A DNA stretch of 64,000 bases from the NCBI GenBank assembly GCA_963752915.1, contig CAVVZZ010000011.1:1-64000 (forward strand), given 5' to 3'. The stretch comes from DATJPR01 sp963752915 (GTDB lineage Bacteria; Bacteroidota; Ignavibacteria; UBA10030; UBA6906). The translations under genes were made by a program, and so were the position numbers. The first letter of the stretch is position 1; each line of letters begins with the position of its first letter. This document shows, piece after piece, positions 26,474 to 34,696 of the stretch. The notes beneath the pieces were generated by a model. The model saw only the letters and a list, made by a program, of their open reading frames with translations. It ran no database searches and was not told the origin of the DNA.

Positions 26474-28159
26474 ATGATGCTGAAGTCCATTTTTACAGTT
26501 CTTGCAATTGTCCTGGTCTTCTTCACTGTGCGAGCCCAGGAAATAGTCTCATACACTTTGCTTGATTCCACATCTTGCCAGTTCGAGAAGGAAGAGTGGA
26601 GTGTACAGACAAGTACGAAATACAACAATCCGTACGATGCGACCGAAGTCGCCCTCGACATGATCATCACCTCGCCGTCCGGCAAGCCCCTTCAGCTTCC
26701 ATGCTATTGCGATACGGTGCTATCAAATAGCACCAGTTGGAGGGCAAGATTCACGCCGCAGGAGGCGGGAAGGTATAACTACTTCTTCAGGTTGACTACG
26801 TCCAACGGCGCAACAGAATCTCCTGCTGATTCGTTTGTTGCCGTCCCGGGACATAGGCACGGATTCCTGCACGCCAACGACTACTGGACCTTCAGGTTTG
26901 ATGATGGGACTCTCTTCCGTGGACTAGGGGAGAATATCGGTTGGGAATCGAGATCGTTTGAGGATCCAAAGTATACCTACGAATACCTCCTGACAAAACT
27001 TGCCAGTCACAAAGGCAACTTTTTCAGAACCTGGATGTGCAGCTGGAACCTTCCGCTGCAGTGGAAGCATGTCGGTGCCACCCGGCGCTATGCCGACTCC
27101 AAAGAATATTTCAACCCTGGTGCGATCAGGAGAATGGATGAGCTGGTTCGACTTTGTGACAGTCTCGGCCTCTATTTTATGCTGACGCTTGACTGGCATG
27201 GCGAACTGATCCTCGACGAGCAATGGAAGCGGAGCAACTACTACAAGGCCAATGGTGGTCCGGCGGAAGTTCCGACAGAATTCTTCACCCTCCGGGCTGC
27301 GCAGGAAATGTATCGGAACAAACTCCGCTATCTTATTGCCAGATGGGGATACAGTCCCAGCATTGCGGCGTGGGAATTCTTCAATGAGATCGACAATGCC
27401 GCCTTCACCCACAAGGACAGCATCCGCATCCCGCAGGCACCAGTTACACAATGGCACATGGAGATGAGCCGGTACCTGAAAGACATCGATCCATACGGTC
27501 ATTTGGTGACGACAAGCATCTCGCATCGTGACATCCAAGGGCTGAACTCGATTGCATACGTCGACTTCAATCAGAAACACATTTACAAACACACGGAGAA
27601 GATCCCTGCCATCTATCCATCCTACATTCAAACCTTTGGCAAGCCCTATGTGGTGGGTGAATACGGTTATCGTTGGGAAGATACCAACCCGGCATACGGC
27701 GAACTGTTCGATTTCGACTATCGGAGGGGGCTCTGGTATGGACTCTTCAGCCCTACTCCGATCCTCCCCATGAGCTGGTGGTGGGAGTTCTTTGACATGC
27801 GTAATATGACACCGTATTTCCAGTCGGTGTCATTGATCAGCGAAGAAATGTTGGTAGCCGGAAGAGGATCATTCATTCCATTCGAGGTGTCAGCCGGCCT
27901 CTTGGAGGGGCACGGGGTACGATGTGGAGAAACCTGGTTCGTGTATCTCGTAAATAACACACCGCGTACAATTCAGGCGCCGGTCAGCTTTATCGTGGAC
28001 AGCACCGCGGCGCTGAGCGTCAGATCATTTCTACCGGAGGCTGCTGTCTCGAAGACATTGGACGGGGTGCGACTCGCCGGAGGGCGACTCACAGTGAACA
28101 AAATCGAGCTCGGGGGCAGGAAGGAGGTTGTCCTCGTCGTCAGCAAAAAGAACCCCTAG
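26474..28159 (+). CDS. exported GH5-like glycoside hydrolase with DUF5060 domain
   Basis: 561 residues. Start ATG 26474 preceded by GAGAGG at seven bases; the upstream ATG at 26438 has none. Signal peptide MMLKSIFTVLAIVLVFFTVRAQ. Residues ~30-125 form a DUF5060 beta-sandwich (SPSGKPLQLPCY, WRARFTPQEAGRYNYFF). A TIM barrel follows: GLGENIGWESRS, the acid/base Glu in WEFFNEID and the nucleophile Glu in VVGEYGYRW, both at the expected ends of strands 4 and 7 of clan GH-A. DUF5060-barrel proteins are usually assigned to GH5-like beta-mannanase or unclassified families; the substrate is unknown. There is no sorting domain, so it is probably periplasmic. Confidence 0.85.
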   Translation: MMLKSIFTVLAIVLVFFTVRAQEIVSYTLLDSTSCQFEKEEWSVQTSTKYNNPYDATEVALDMIITSPSGKPLQLPCYCDTVLSNSTSWRARFTPQEAGRYNYFFRLTTSNGATESPADSFVAVPGHRHGFLHANDYWTFRFDDGTLFRGLGENIGWESRSFEDPKYTYEYLLTKLASHKGNFFRTWMCSWNLPLQWKHVGATRRYADSKEYFNPGAIRRMDELVRLCDSLGLYFMLTLDWHGELILDEQWKRSNYYKANGGPAEVPTEFFTLRAAQEMYRNKLRYLIARWGYSPSIAAWEFFNEIDNAAFTHKDSIRIPQAPVTQWHMEMSRYLKDIDPYGHLVTTSISHRDIQGLNSIAYVDFNQKHIYKHTEKIPAIYPSYIQTFGKPYVVGEYGYRWEDTNPAYGELFDFDYRRGLWYGLFSPTPILPMSWWWEFFDMRNMTPYFQSVSLISEEMLVAGRGSFIPFEVSAGLLEGHGVRCGETWFVYLVNNTPRTIQAPVSFIVDSTAALSVRSFLPEAAVSKTLDGVRLAGGRLTVNKIELGGRKEVVLVVSKKNP

Positions 28160-28255
28160 CATATACCACCCTCCCGTGCCAGCGTGTTTCCCATGCCTCG
28201 TCCGCGCGGAGGATGTTCGGCGCTCGACATGCTTGCTAGACCCTATGTTTAAAAA

Positions 28256-28424
28256 AACTAGTGCCATTCCAACTAATTTTACCAAATCCCGCGTATGCGG
28301 GATGTAGGTAAAATTATGGTTGGAATGAGCCTGCCCGCCGTCGAACGCCGTATGAGGCAGGCGGGCATCCCGACACGCTTTTTGTGTCGGGATCTGGCAA
28401 ATGATAGTTGGAGCGGCACTAGTT
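28256..28424. mobile_element. 169-bp palindromic MITE-like element, copy A
   Basis: Terminal inverted repeats of 20 bases: AACTAGTGCCATTCCAACTA at 28256-28275 and its complement with two mismatches at 28405-28424. Inside are three nested hairpins: TTTTACC..AATCCCGC/GCGGGAT..GGTAAAA, GCCCGCC/GGCGGGC and ATCCCGACAC/GTGTCGGGAT. A second copy in the opposite orientation at 47890-48058 has the same length of 169 bases. There is no coding capacity, so it would be a non-autonomous element or a structured RNA. Outside the element the 28160-28570 gap holds nothing clear. Confidence 0.7.
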
Positions 28425-28570
28425 CGTTCGCGATTCCATTTTCGAAGACATCGGGTTTGGTTCTTCGTTCTTTTCACGAAGTCTTTTTCGTTGCGTGGGT
28501 TGCTGACTCAGCAGCGCTGCCCAGTGGGTGCAGACGAGCGGACCACTTGCCGCATTCAACCCTCCGATGG

Positions 28571-28981
28571 CTACACATGGAATGATCGCCTTGCGATGAA
28601 GGCGCCCAGATAGGAGCCGGCGAAGGAGAAGACGAAGGCGAGGAGGGAGCCAACCCCGTGGGAGATCAGGTCACGTGTCTGAGCCTGGGCCAGAATTCCG
28701 ATGAATGAAGCGATGGGGATCCAGGCTGCCAGAAGAACGGCGGGGAGCCACGCCCTCGCAGGAGATGCAAATCCGAAGAAGAGGCCAAACAGAAGAAGCA
28801 GCGTGGCAGGGAGCTGAGGCTCGCTGCTGTGCAAGTCAATGAAGCCCATAATAACCCCCGAGCAGAAGGCAAAGACGACAAGCCATGATTGCGGTTTCCA
28901 GTAGAGCATTGCCAGAGCCGCAGGGATGAGGAGGACCAACGCGTGGAAGCTGCCGATGTTCAGGAGCAGGTTCGAGTTCAT
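28571..28981 (-). CDS. small integral membrane protein
   Basis: 136 residues from the ATG at 28981, which overlaps the stop of the upstream gene in an ATGA arrangement and so is probably translationally coupled; the frame is open further up but inside that gene. Four hydrophobic segments are visible (FHALVLLIPAALAMLYW, SWLVVFAFCSGVIMGFI, ATLLLLFGLFFGFA, LLAFVFSFAGSYLGAFIA). No known family or catalytic motif was recognised. It is the last gene of the operon that starts at 31407. Confidence 0.75.
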   Translation of the reverse strand: MNSNLLLNIGSFHALVLLIPAALAMLYWKPQSWLVVFAFCSGVIMGFIDLHSSEPQLPATLLLLFGLFFGFASPARAWLPAVLLAAWIPIASFIGILAQAQTRDLISHGVGSLLAFVFSFAGSYLGAFIARRSFHV

Positions 28982-30444
28982 GGCTGCCTCGCGTTGTCCG
29001 TTCCCACCACGGGAGCAAGGATATCCCGGGCGCGCGAGCGTGAAAGCGTCCAGCTGCGCCAATCGGCGTAGTCGCTACGCCGATAGGAACGAGAAAGTCC
29101 CTCCAGCAGCTTCTGGCGATCCTTCTCGTTCAAAGCGGAGAGGTTTTGGACGAGGATAGGGACGGCGTCATCACCGAGGAGGGCATTGTAGGGGGCGTCG
29201 AAGGGCTTGCCTTCGGAGGCGCGCGCAAGATTGGTTCGCGCGATCCAATCGTCGGGGTTTGCCGCATTCAATGCCACAATGAACCCGAAGGTGACTGCCA
29301 GACCAGCAGAGAGGAAGTGCACGCGGCGACCGCGAAGAGCTGTAGCAACGAAGAGGATGAACATGAGCGCGAGCCATGCCATGAAGGCCGTGGCAAAAAA
29401 ACGGAGCTCTGTCAGGCCGAACTCGTCCTGATAAAGCAGCATGCGTTGCAGGGCGGAGAGCATTAAGATGAAAACCAGGACAACGAGGACAAGCGCAAGA
29501 ATGCGGAAGACCATGCGGTCGCGTCCGGTGGCCGGGAGCAGGAGCCAGTCGGCGACGAGAATGAAGGGAAGGACGATCGCTGAAGCGGTCACGAGTTGGA
29601 AGAACCCGCTTCGGGCGTATTCAGCGAATGTGAGGCCGGGAACACCAGTGACGAGAGACGCGCCTCCGAAGAGGTAACGGAACTGGATGATGAGGAAGGC
29701 GGCGAACAGGGCGATCAGGGACCCAAGAACGATGCTGATTTCAGCAACGCCGAGGCCAAGTGACTGCGGGATACTGCCGATCTGAAGCGGCACTTGTTCG
29801 GCGAGGAAGCGGCCCCGAAGGAACCCGCCGATGAGCCAGGCTGCGACAGTAGTCAGGAGTAAATGAGAGGCGATGGATCCAAAGTCGATATCGAGGACCG
29901 CGTGGACATCGTGGTCGAAGACAGGGTCGGCGGCCATGAAGAGCAGACTGAAGATGATGAGGGGAGGAAGTGCGAGTGCTGCCCCTTTTGCCGCTCGGAG
30001 CAGCACATCCGGTTTGGCCGAAGAGGGGGTAGTGCGACGGAGCTCACCGGTAAGCATGAACACGGGGCCAAGCAGCGCGTGAACACCATAGGCAAGGGCC
30101 GTGTAGCCGATGTTGGAAGGTGCGGCGTCGCGAAGGGAGCCGGAGGCAGGGCGAGAGACTGTGGTAAGGAGCGCAAGAAGGACGAAGAGTATATTTGTGA
30201 CCTGAAGCATATCCGAAGATCGCCAGGCGAGAAGGGATGCCGAAGCCAGGCAGGCGGCAAGGGTATATTGCCATCCGTTGGCGAGCGGGAAGCGGGAGCG
30301 AGCGTGGAGCCAGACCAGGGTTGCGGCAAGGGGGAAGAGGCCGGCGGGAACATTGATGCCCCACGGTTCGGCGCGCAAGAACAGATCGGCGAGCAGGCCG
30401 AGCGCCAGGGAAACCAGGAGCAGGACAGACGTGCGGTTCATCAT
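28978..30444 (-). CDS. DUF4153/DUF4173-type polytopic membrane protein
   Basis: 488 residues from ATG 30444 (AAAGGAAAA upstream); the longer frame to 30693 overlaps the regulator gene and was rejected. There are about twelve hydrophobic helices. Landmarks include PAGLFPLAATLVWLHAR, SSAKPDVLLRAAKGAALALPPL, YARSGFFQLVTASAIVLPF and FVLMLSALQRMLLYQDEFGLTELRFF, which fit the DUF4153/DUF4173 family (function unknown). The C-terminal soluble tail contains IARTNLARA and NLSALNEKDRQKLLEGLS. A palindromic operator candidate at 30456-30482 lies directly upstream of its start, so it may have its own regulated promoter inside the operon. Confidence 0.82.
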   Translation of the reverse strand: MMNRTSVLLLVSLALGLLADLFLRAEPWGINVPAGLFPLAATLVWLHARSRFPLANGWQYTLAACLASASLLAWRSSDMLQVTNILFVLLALLTTVSRPASGSLRDAAPSNIGYTALAYGVHALLGPVFMLTGELRRTTPSSAKPDVLLRAAKGAALALPPLIIFSLLFMAADPVFDHDVHAVLDIDFGSIASHLLLTTVAAWLIGGFLRGRFLAEQVPLQIGSIPQSLGLGVAEISIVLGSLIALFAAFLIIQFRYLFGGASLVTGVPGLTFAEYARSGFFQLVTASAIVLPFILVADWLLLPATGRDRMVFRILALVLVVLVFILMLSALQRMLLYQDEFGLTELRFFATAFMAWLALMFILFVATALRGRRVHFLSAGLAVTFGFIVALNAANPDDWIARTNLARASEGKPFDAPYNALLGDDAVPILVQNLSALNEKDRQKLLEGLSRSYRRSDYADWRSWTLSRSRARDILAPVVGTDNARQP

Positions 30445-30455
30445 CGGTGTTTTCC

Positions 30456-30482
30456 TTTCAAAGTACTTTGTGACACAAAGTA
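30456..30482. promoter_or_regulatory. palindromic operator candidate, copy 2
   Basis: A 27-base block containing the perfect palindrome CAAAGTACTTTG followed by CACAAAGTA. It matches the block at 31428-31454 at 24 of 27 positions, including both flanks. It lies 12 bases before the DUF4153-type gene on the minus strand and within 24 bases of the end of the regulator gene. Confidence 0.65.
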
Positions 30483-30505
30483 TCGGACACAAAAAAAATG
30501 GACAA

Positions 30506-30808
30506 TCATCGTCGTGCTTTTCTGAGCAGTCGCTCGAGCGCCTCCACATGCCCGGAGAATGCCTTGCGGCCCGCCTCGGTGATCGCGTAGGTGGTCTGAG
30601 GCCTGCGGCCGACGAATTCCTTGCGGACACTGAGGTACCGCTTGCGCTCAAGGGCGGCAACATGGGAGGCGAGATTGCCGTCGGTAACCCCAAGCAACCG
30701 TTTCATCGAATTGAAGTCCACCTCTTCCCTGACCACCAAAAGCGACATCACACCGAGGCGGATGCGATTTTCCAGGAGGCGGTCGAGGCCGGCAAGGAGC
30801 TGGTTCAT
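30506..30808 (-). CDS. winged-helix transcriptional regulator
   Basis: 100 residues: MNQLLAGLDRLLENRIRLGV, then a winged helix (DFNSMKRLLGVTDGNLASHV, ALERKRYLSVRKEFVGRRPQ, TTYAITEAGRKAFSGHVEAL). It belongs to the small MarR/ArsR-like winged-helix group often encoded with DUF4153-type membrane proteins. Its start overlaps the stop of the upstream membrane protein gene by 4 bases (ATGA type), so they are co-translated. It is the obvious candidate to bind the two CAAAGTACTTTG palindromes that precede the operon and the gene after it, giving autoregulation; this is inference. Confidence 0.88.
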   Translation of the reverse strand: MNQLLAGLDRLLENRIRLGVMSLLVVREEVDFNSMKRLLGVTDGNLASHVAALERKRYLSVRKEFVGRRPQTTYAITEAGRKAFSGHVEALERLLRKARR

Positions 30809-31407
30809 CGTTCGTTCTTCCTGTACATCATCAGGCCATAGGCGATATGAAGAACACCGAAGCCGAACCCCCAGAGGAGGATCGACGCCTGTGGCAATGC
30901 AGATGCCACGAGTCCAAGGAGCGTTTGCAGAATCCCGAGCGTGCGAAGATCGCGAACAGTGTAGTGCGACGTTGCAAAGAGGGCCAGGCCGTAGAAGAGC
31001 AGTGTGATTCCCGGAACGAGCTGCATATGACCCCGGCCAATGAGGAGAAGCGAGAGAACCCCGCCGGCAACAAGAGGGACCAGGAGGCTTTCCAGGACAT
31101 CGCGTGCCACCGGGCTCCAGAATGGGAGGTTACGCCGGACAGCCATTCTGTACGAAAACAGGAACGAAAGCGAGGCCGCCAGGACCAGAACGGCGGCCCC
31201 GGTCTCAACGAGAAGGTCTCGAGCCCGGAGGTCGCCGATATCGAATCCGCTCGACTGGAGGTACCACTGCGCGGTGATGGCGCCGAGGATCGCGACGATG
31301 CCGGCCGAAACGCCGGAGAGCCCGCTCAGCGAAAGGAACCGTGACGACCGCTCCATGATCGAGCGGATCTGTTTGATGTCTTCAAGTCTATCTTCAAGGG
31401 GGTCCAT
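30805..31407 (-). CDS. membrane protein encoded with winged-helix regulator
   Basis: 200 residues from ATG 31407 (MDPLEDRLEDIKQIRSIMER); the frame is open to an ATG at 31428, but that codon lies inside the operator. An N-terminal helical cytoplasmic segment is followed by about six membrane helices (LSGVSAGIVAILGAITAQWY, LVETGAAVLVLAASLSFLFS, LLVPLVAGGVLSLLLIG, GITLLFYGLALFATSHY, LLGLVASALPQASILLWGFG). Such proteins are frequently paired with winged-helix regulators; the role is unknown, possibly sensing. First gene of the operon. Confidence 0.8.
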   Translation of the reverse strand: MDPLEDRLEDIKQIRSIMERSSRFLSLSGLSGVSAGIVAILGAITAQWYLQSSGFDIGDLRARDLLVETGAAVLVLAASLSFLFSYRMAVRRNLPFWSPVARDVLESLLVPLVAGGVLSLLLIGRGHMQLVPGITLLFYGLALFATSHYTVRDLRTLGILQTLLGLVASALPQASILLWGFGFGVLHIAYGLMMYRKNER

Positions 31408-31427
31408 GACACCTCGGCAATCAAACA

Positions 31428-31454
31428 TTTCAAAGTACTTTGAAGCACAAAGTA
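31428..31454. promoter_or_regulatory. palindromic operator candidate, copy 1
   Basis: Contains CAAAGTACTTTG and an overlapping TACTTTG...CAAAGTA inverted repeat. It lies 20 bases before the first gene of the operon on the minus strand, where the promoter must be. Same 27-base block as 30456-30482. Confidence 0.7.
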
Positions 31455-31850
31455 ACTGTTGCTGACCACAATGTCAAGCACGCTCCGCCACAGGAGGGTT
31501 CAGACCCTGGTTCGTGCGTCGACGATCCTCGCTCTGAACCCCGCCCCGTTCGATGTCATCTAATCTCCCCCGGATTCGTCGCACACTAATTGATTCTGAG
31601 CTCACCACATCGTAGTTTGTCCGGCGAGAGTTGGTCTCTTCGGAGCTCGGCTGTGCACGACCCGTGTCGGCCGGATGAGCGGTTTCCCGTTACTGCAGTC
31701 TGATTCCTCGCGCAGTGTGCCGTTGCAGCAGGCATCGGCGTAGACATTCTTCGTACTGCCCGGTCAATCCCGCCCGGTTGCTTCATACGGGCAGGTGCGG
31801 ATGCTTCCTATTTTCCATTGTCAACAAGCGCTTCTTCACTCACCGTATCT
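31455..31850. other. divergent intergenic region, nothing else clear
   Basis: About 395 bases between the minus-strand operon and the desulfhydrase gene. No terminator, sigma-54 site or small gene could be supported. Confidence 0.35.
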
Positions 31851-32864
31851 ATGAACGCCAACACCCTTCTCTTCGATGCCTTGCCGAGGCTGCGGTTGGC
31901 AACATTGCCGACTCCGCTGGAGGAGGCGCCGCGGCTTGCCGGACACCTTGGGATCTCCCGACTTCTGATCAAACGTGATGACTTGACAGGGCTTGCGTGC
32001 GGTGGGAACAAAGCCCGAAAGCTTGAGTACGAACTCCCTCAGGCCGTCGCCCGTCACTGTGATGTCATTCTCACCATCGGCGGCGTTCAGTCGAATCATG
32101 CACGTATGGTCGCCGCCGCCGCGCGAAAACTCAGCCTCGAAGCGAAGCTGGTCCTCGGCGGCCCGAAACTCGACGAGGTACAGGGTAATTTCCTTCTCGA
32201 CACCCTCCTTGGGGCAGAAATTCGCTACCTGATCGATGACGACGACAATGATCATCTCGCAGCAGCGATGCATGAATGGGCTCGGGAACTGTCGGCCACA
32301 GGGATGTCTCCTTACACACTCCCAATCGGAGGGAGCACGGGTTTCGGTGCTCTCGGATATGTGCAGGCCATGCGAGAATTGGCTGTTCAATTCGGTCAGG
32401 AGCCAGTGCAGATTGTTCTCGCCGTAGGATCCTGCGGCACCCTGGCCGGTGTTCGACTTGGCGCATCGCTGTTCATGCCCAACGCGCGGGTAATCGGCAT
32501 AAGCGTTTCTCGAACTTCATCGCAAATTTCTCACCAGACGAATCTCCTGATGAGAGAAGCTGCATCGATCCTCCATATGTCCGAAATTACGGACGAACCG
32601 GTAGAGTCATACGACTGCTATCACGAGGCGTATGGCGTATTTACCGCGTCTTCCAAAGATGCCATTCTAACTGCCGGACGGCTTGAAGGGATTCTCCTGG
32701 ATCCGGTCTATACCGGCAAGGCAATGGCGGGATTGTTCGATCTTGCACTCAAGGGGACCCTCCACAAGGAGATCCCAACGATCTTCTTCCACACAGGCGG
32801 GCTTCCGATCCTCTTCGCGTACGCGAGACAATTTGATATGGGCTCGTCCATTCGCTTTGTTTGA
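31851..32864 (+). CDS. D-cysteine desulfhydrase / ACC deaminase-family PLP enzyme
   Basis: 337 residues from ATG 31851; a TTG at 31818 in the same frame is possible. It is a fold type II PLP enzyme: the Schiff-base lysine lies in GGNKARKLEYEL, the substrate-loop motif is GGVQSNHARMVAA, and the phosphate-binding segment is AVGSCGTLAGVRLG. These fit the D-cysteine desulfhydrase/1-aminocyclopropane-1-carboxylate deaminase group; HTGGLPILFAY near the end is typical. The reaction is probably D-cysteine to pyruvate, sulfide and ammonia, in the cytoplasm; the family also includes D-Ser and ACC deaminases. The next gene, 25 bases on, encodes a beta-lactamase-fold hydrolase, so a role in D-amino-acid use is possible (inference). 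Confidence 0.88.
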   Translation: MNANTLLFDALPRLRLATLPTPLEEAPRLAGHLGISRLLIKRDDLTGLACGGNKARKLEYELPQAVARHCDVILTIGGVQSNHARMVAAAARKLSLEAKLVLGGPKLDEVQGNFLLDTLLGAEIRYLIDDDDNDHLAAAMHEWARELSATGMSPYTLPIGGSTGFGALGYVQAMRELAVQFGQEPVQIVLAVGSCGTLAGVRLGASLFMPNARVIGISVSRTSSQISHQTNLLMREAASILHMSEITDEPVESYDCYHEAYGVFTASSKDAILTAGRLEGILLDPVYTGKAMAGLFDLALKGTLHKEIPTIFFHTGGLPILFAYARQFDMGSSIRFV

Positions 32865-32889
32865 TATTCCTGAACACACTGGATCATCG

Positions 32890-34488
32890 ATGACCCTGCG
32901 GACAAGATGTTTCACGGCGTTGGGCATTCTCCTGGTCGCTGCTTTCGCTTCCTCTCAGCCGTTGCCCGCCTCCACTCGTGTTGATTCACTCATCTCCGCA
33001 CTCCGCGATACCAATGCTCTCTCACGTGAACACGCTGCTGAAGCTCTGGGCACGCTTGGAATGGCGGCTGCTGACGCTATTGATTTTCTCCTCCCGCTTC
33101 TCTCGGACAATGACCCCTACGTCGTCGGGGCAGCGACGAACGCATTGGCACGAATCGGAAATCCATCTCTCCCGGGGATTTCCAAGCTGCTTTCGAATAT
33201 CCACGCGCCAGGGAGACTTGCAGCGGTCAACGTTCTCGGAAAACTGGGCCCCGGCGCGGCGATACTTGCTCCCGTCCTGCAGACAGCCCTCGCCGACTCC
33301 AATGCGGACATCCGATGGAGCGCTGCACATGCGCTCGGCACGATTGGCCCTCCGGCTCGCGCCTGTGTCCCACAGCTCCTCCAATGCCTCTGCGACATCG
33401 ATCAGGATGTGCGCGCTGAAGCCTCTCAGGCACTTGACCGCATCGATCCTGCCGCTGTTGAACGTGCATCATCGCTGATGGTCGTAACCTCCTGGCTCGA
33501 CTCATGTCTGCCTCGCATCATACGGGAAGAGAAGGTTCCTGGCCTTTCGATCGCGTTGATTCGTAATCGTGAGGTCGTCTGGACGAGGTGTGTCGGGGTC
33601 GCTGACGAACGGACTGGCTCGCCGGTGACGGACTCCACAATGTTCGAGGCCTGTTCGCTCAGCAAACCCGTCTTCGCATCGCTTGCCATGCGGCTGGTCG
33701 AACAGGGCAGGCTGCAACTCGACCGACCGTTGTCAGAGGTCCTCACGCTGTTGGCCCTTTCGGGCGAACCCGAACAAGTACATATCACCGCGCGCATGGT
33801 GTTGTCCCACACAACAGGTTTTCCTAATTGGAGACGCGCAGGTGACGAGATGGATGGTCCTCTGCCAATTCTCTTCGTCCCCGGGTCCCAATTTGGATAT
33901 TCGGGTGAGGGATTCGAGTATCTCCAAAAGGTGATTGAAAAGATGACGGGGAAGCCGCTCGAGGTGTTTGCAGAACATGAAGTGTTTTCACGCCTCGGTC
34001 TGAAGCATGCGAGTTTCGAATGGCGGAAAGAAATCGATCCATTGATCGCTGCAGGCCACGATAGTGCCGGTAGCTTCAAGATGAAGACTCGATACCGGCA
34101 TCCAAACGCGGCGTACACCTTGTATACTTCGGCCTTGGACTACGCTCGGTTCATTGTTGCGCTGCTTTCCCCATCGGAGTCGGATTCGTGCTACCTGCGT
34201 CGGGTGTCGATCGATACGATGCTCGCGCACCAAGTCCGCGCTTTTGTTCGCGATCCCATTCAGCGCCCGGGGAAGTCTCGTGGCCGGGAGGTATTCTGGG
34301 GCCTTGGTTGGGGAATCAACGCCTCCTCGGCGGGCGATATCCTGTACCATACGGGGTCCAATCAGTCGGGATTCCGGTGCTATTGTCAGTTCAAACCCTC
34401 TACGGGTTCAGGCATTGTTATCATGTCGAATGGTGAGGGGGGGACAAGCGCGTGGCAGCGGATCATCAGCCGAATTGGTAACTTTTAA
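32890..34488 (+). CDS. exported HEAT-repeat plus beta-lactamase-fold serine hydrolase
   Basis: 532 residues from ATG 32890, which begins a signal peptide (MTLRTRCFTALGILLVAAFASSQ); the frame is open upstream only because it overlaps the preceding gene. Residues ~30-190 contain four to five HEAT-like repeats (EHAAEALGTLGMAAADAIDF, NDPYVVGAATNALARIG, ADIRWSAAHALGTIG). The C-terminal ~310 residues are a class C beta-lactamase/D-aminopeptidase domain with SxxK as SLSK, YxG as YSG and a final HTG. The HEAT part probably binds a protein partner. The fusion is unusual. Twenty-five bases follow the desulfhydrase stop, so the genes are probably co-transcribed. Confidence 0.85.
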   Translation: MTLRTRCFTALGILLVAAFASSQPLPASTRVDSLISALRDTNALSREHAAEALGTLGMAAADAIDFLLPLLSDNDPYVVGAATNALARIGNPSLPGISKLLSNIHAPGRLAAVNVLGKLGPGAAILAPVLQTALADSNADIRWSAAHALGTIGPPARACVPQLLQCLCDIDQDVRAEASQALDRIDPAAVERASSLMVVTSWLDSCLPRIIREEKVPGLSIALIRNREVVWTRCVGVADERTGSPVTDSTMFEACSLSKPVFASLAMRLVEQGRLQLDRPLSEVLTLLALSGEPEQVHITARMVLSHTTGFPNWRRAGDEMDGPLPILFVPGSQFGYSGEGFEYLQKVIEKMTGKPLEVFAEHEVFSRLGLKHASFEWRKEIDPLIAAGHDSAGSFKMKTRYRHPNAAYTLYTSALDYARFIVALLSPSESDSCYLRRVSIDTMLAHQVRAFVRDPIQRPGKSRGREVFWGLGWGINASSAGDILYHTGSNQSGFRCYCQFKPSTGSGIVIMSNGEGGTSAWQRIISRIGNF

Positions 34489-34696
34489 CAGCGATTCTGC
34501 GATGATTCTCTCCTCGCCACTCCTCTACGTCTGACACTTAAATCCTTTTCCCGCGCTATATGGTTGGCCCGGATTGTTGTGAAGCTCTCAACCGCCTGTC
34601 TGCGCTTCACGGCCGAAGCACGCCTTGGTTCAATCGAATTCTCGATTTATATTCTAAGTTGACTCTCTATGCTTTCCCATCACTCTGACAACTCCT

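Noticed and set aside
29863..30525. 220-residue plus-strand ORF
   Set aside because: Antisense to the DUF4153-type membrane protein gene; highly charged composition typical of an antisense frame to hydrophobic codons.
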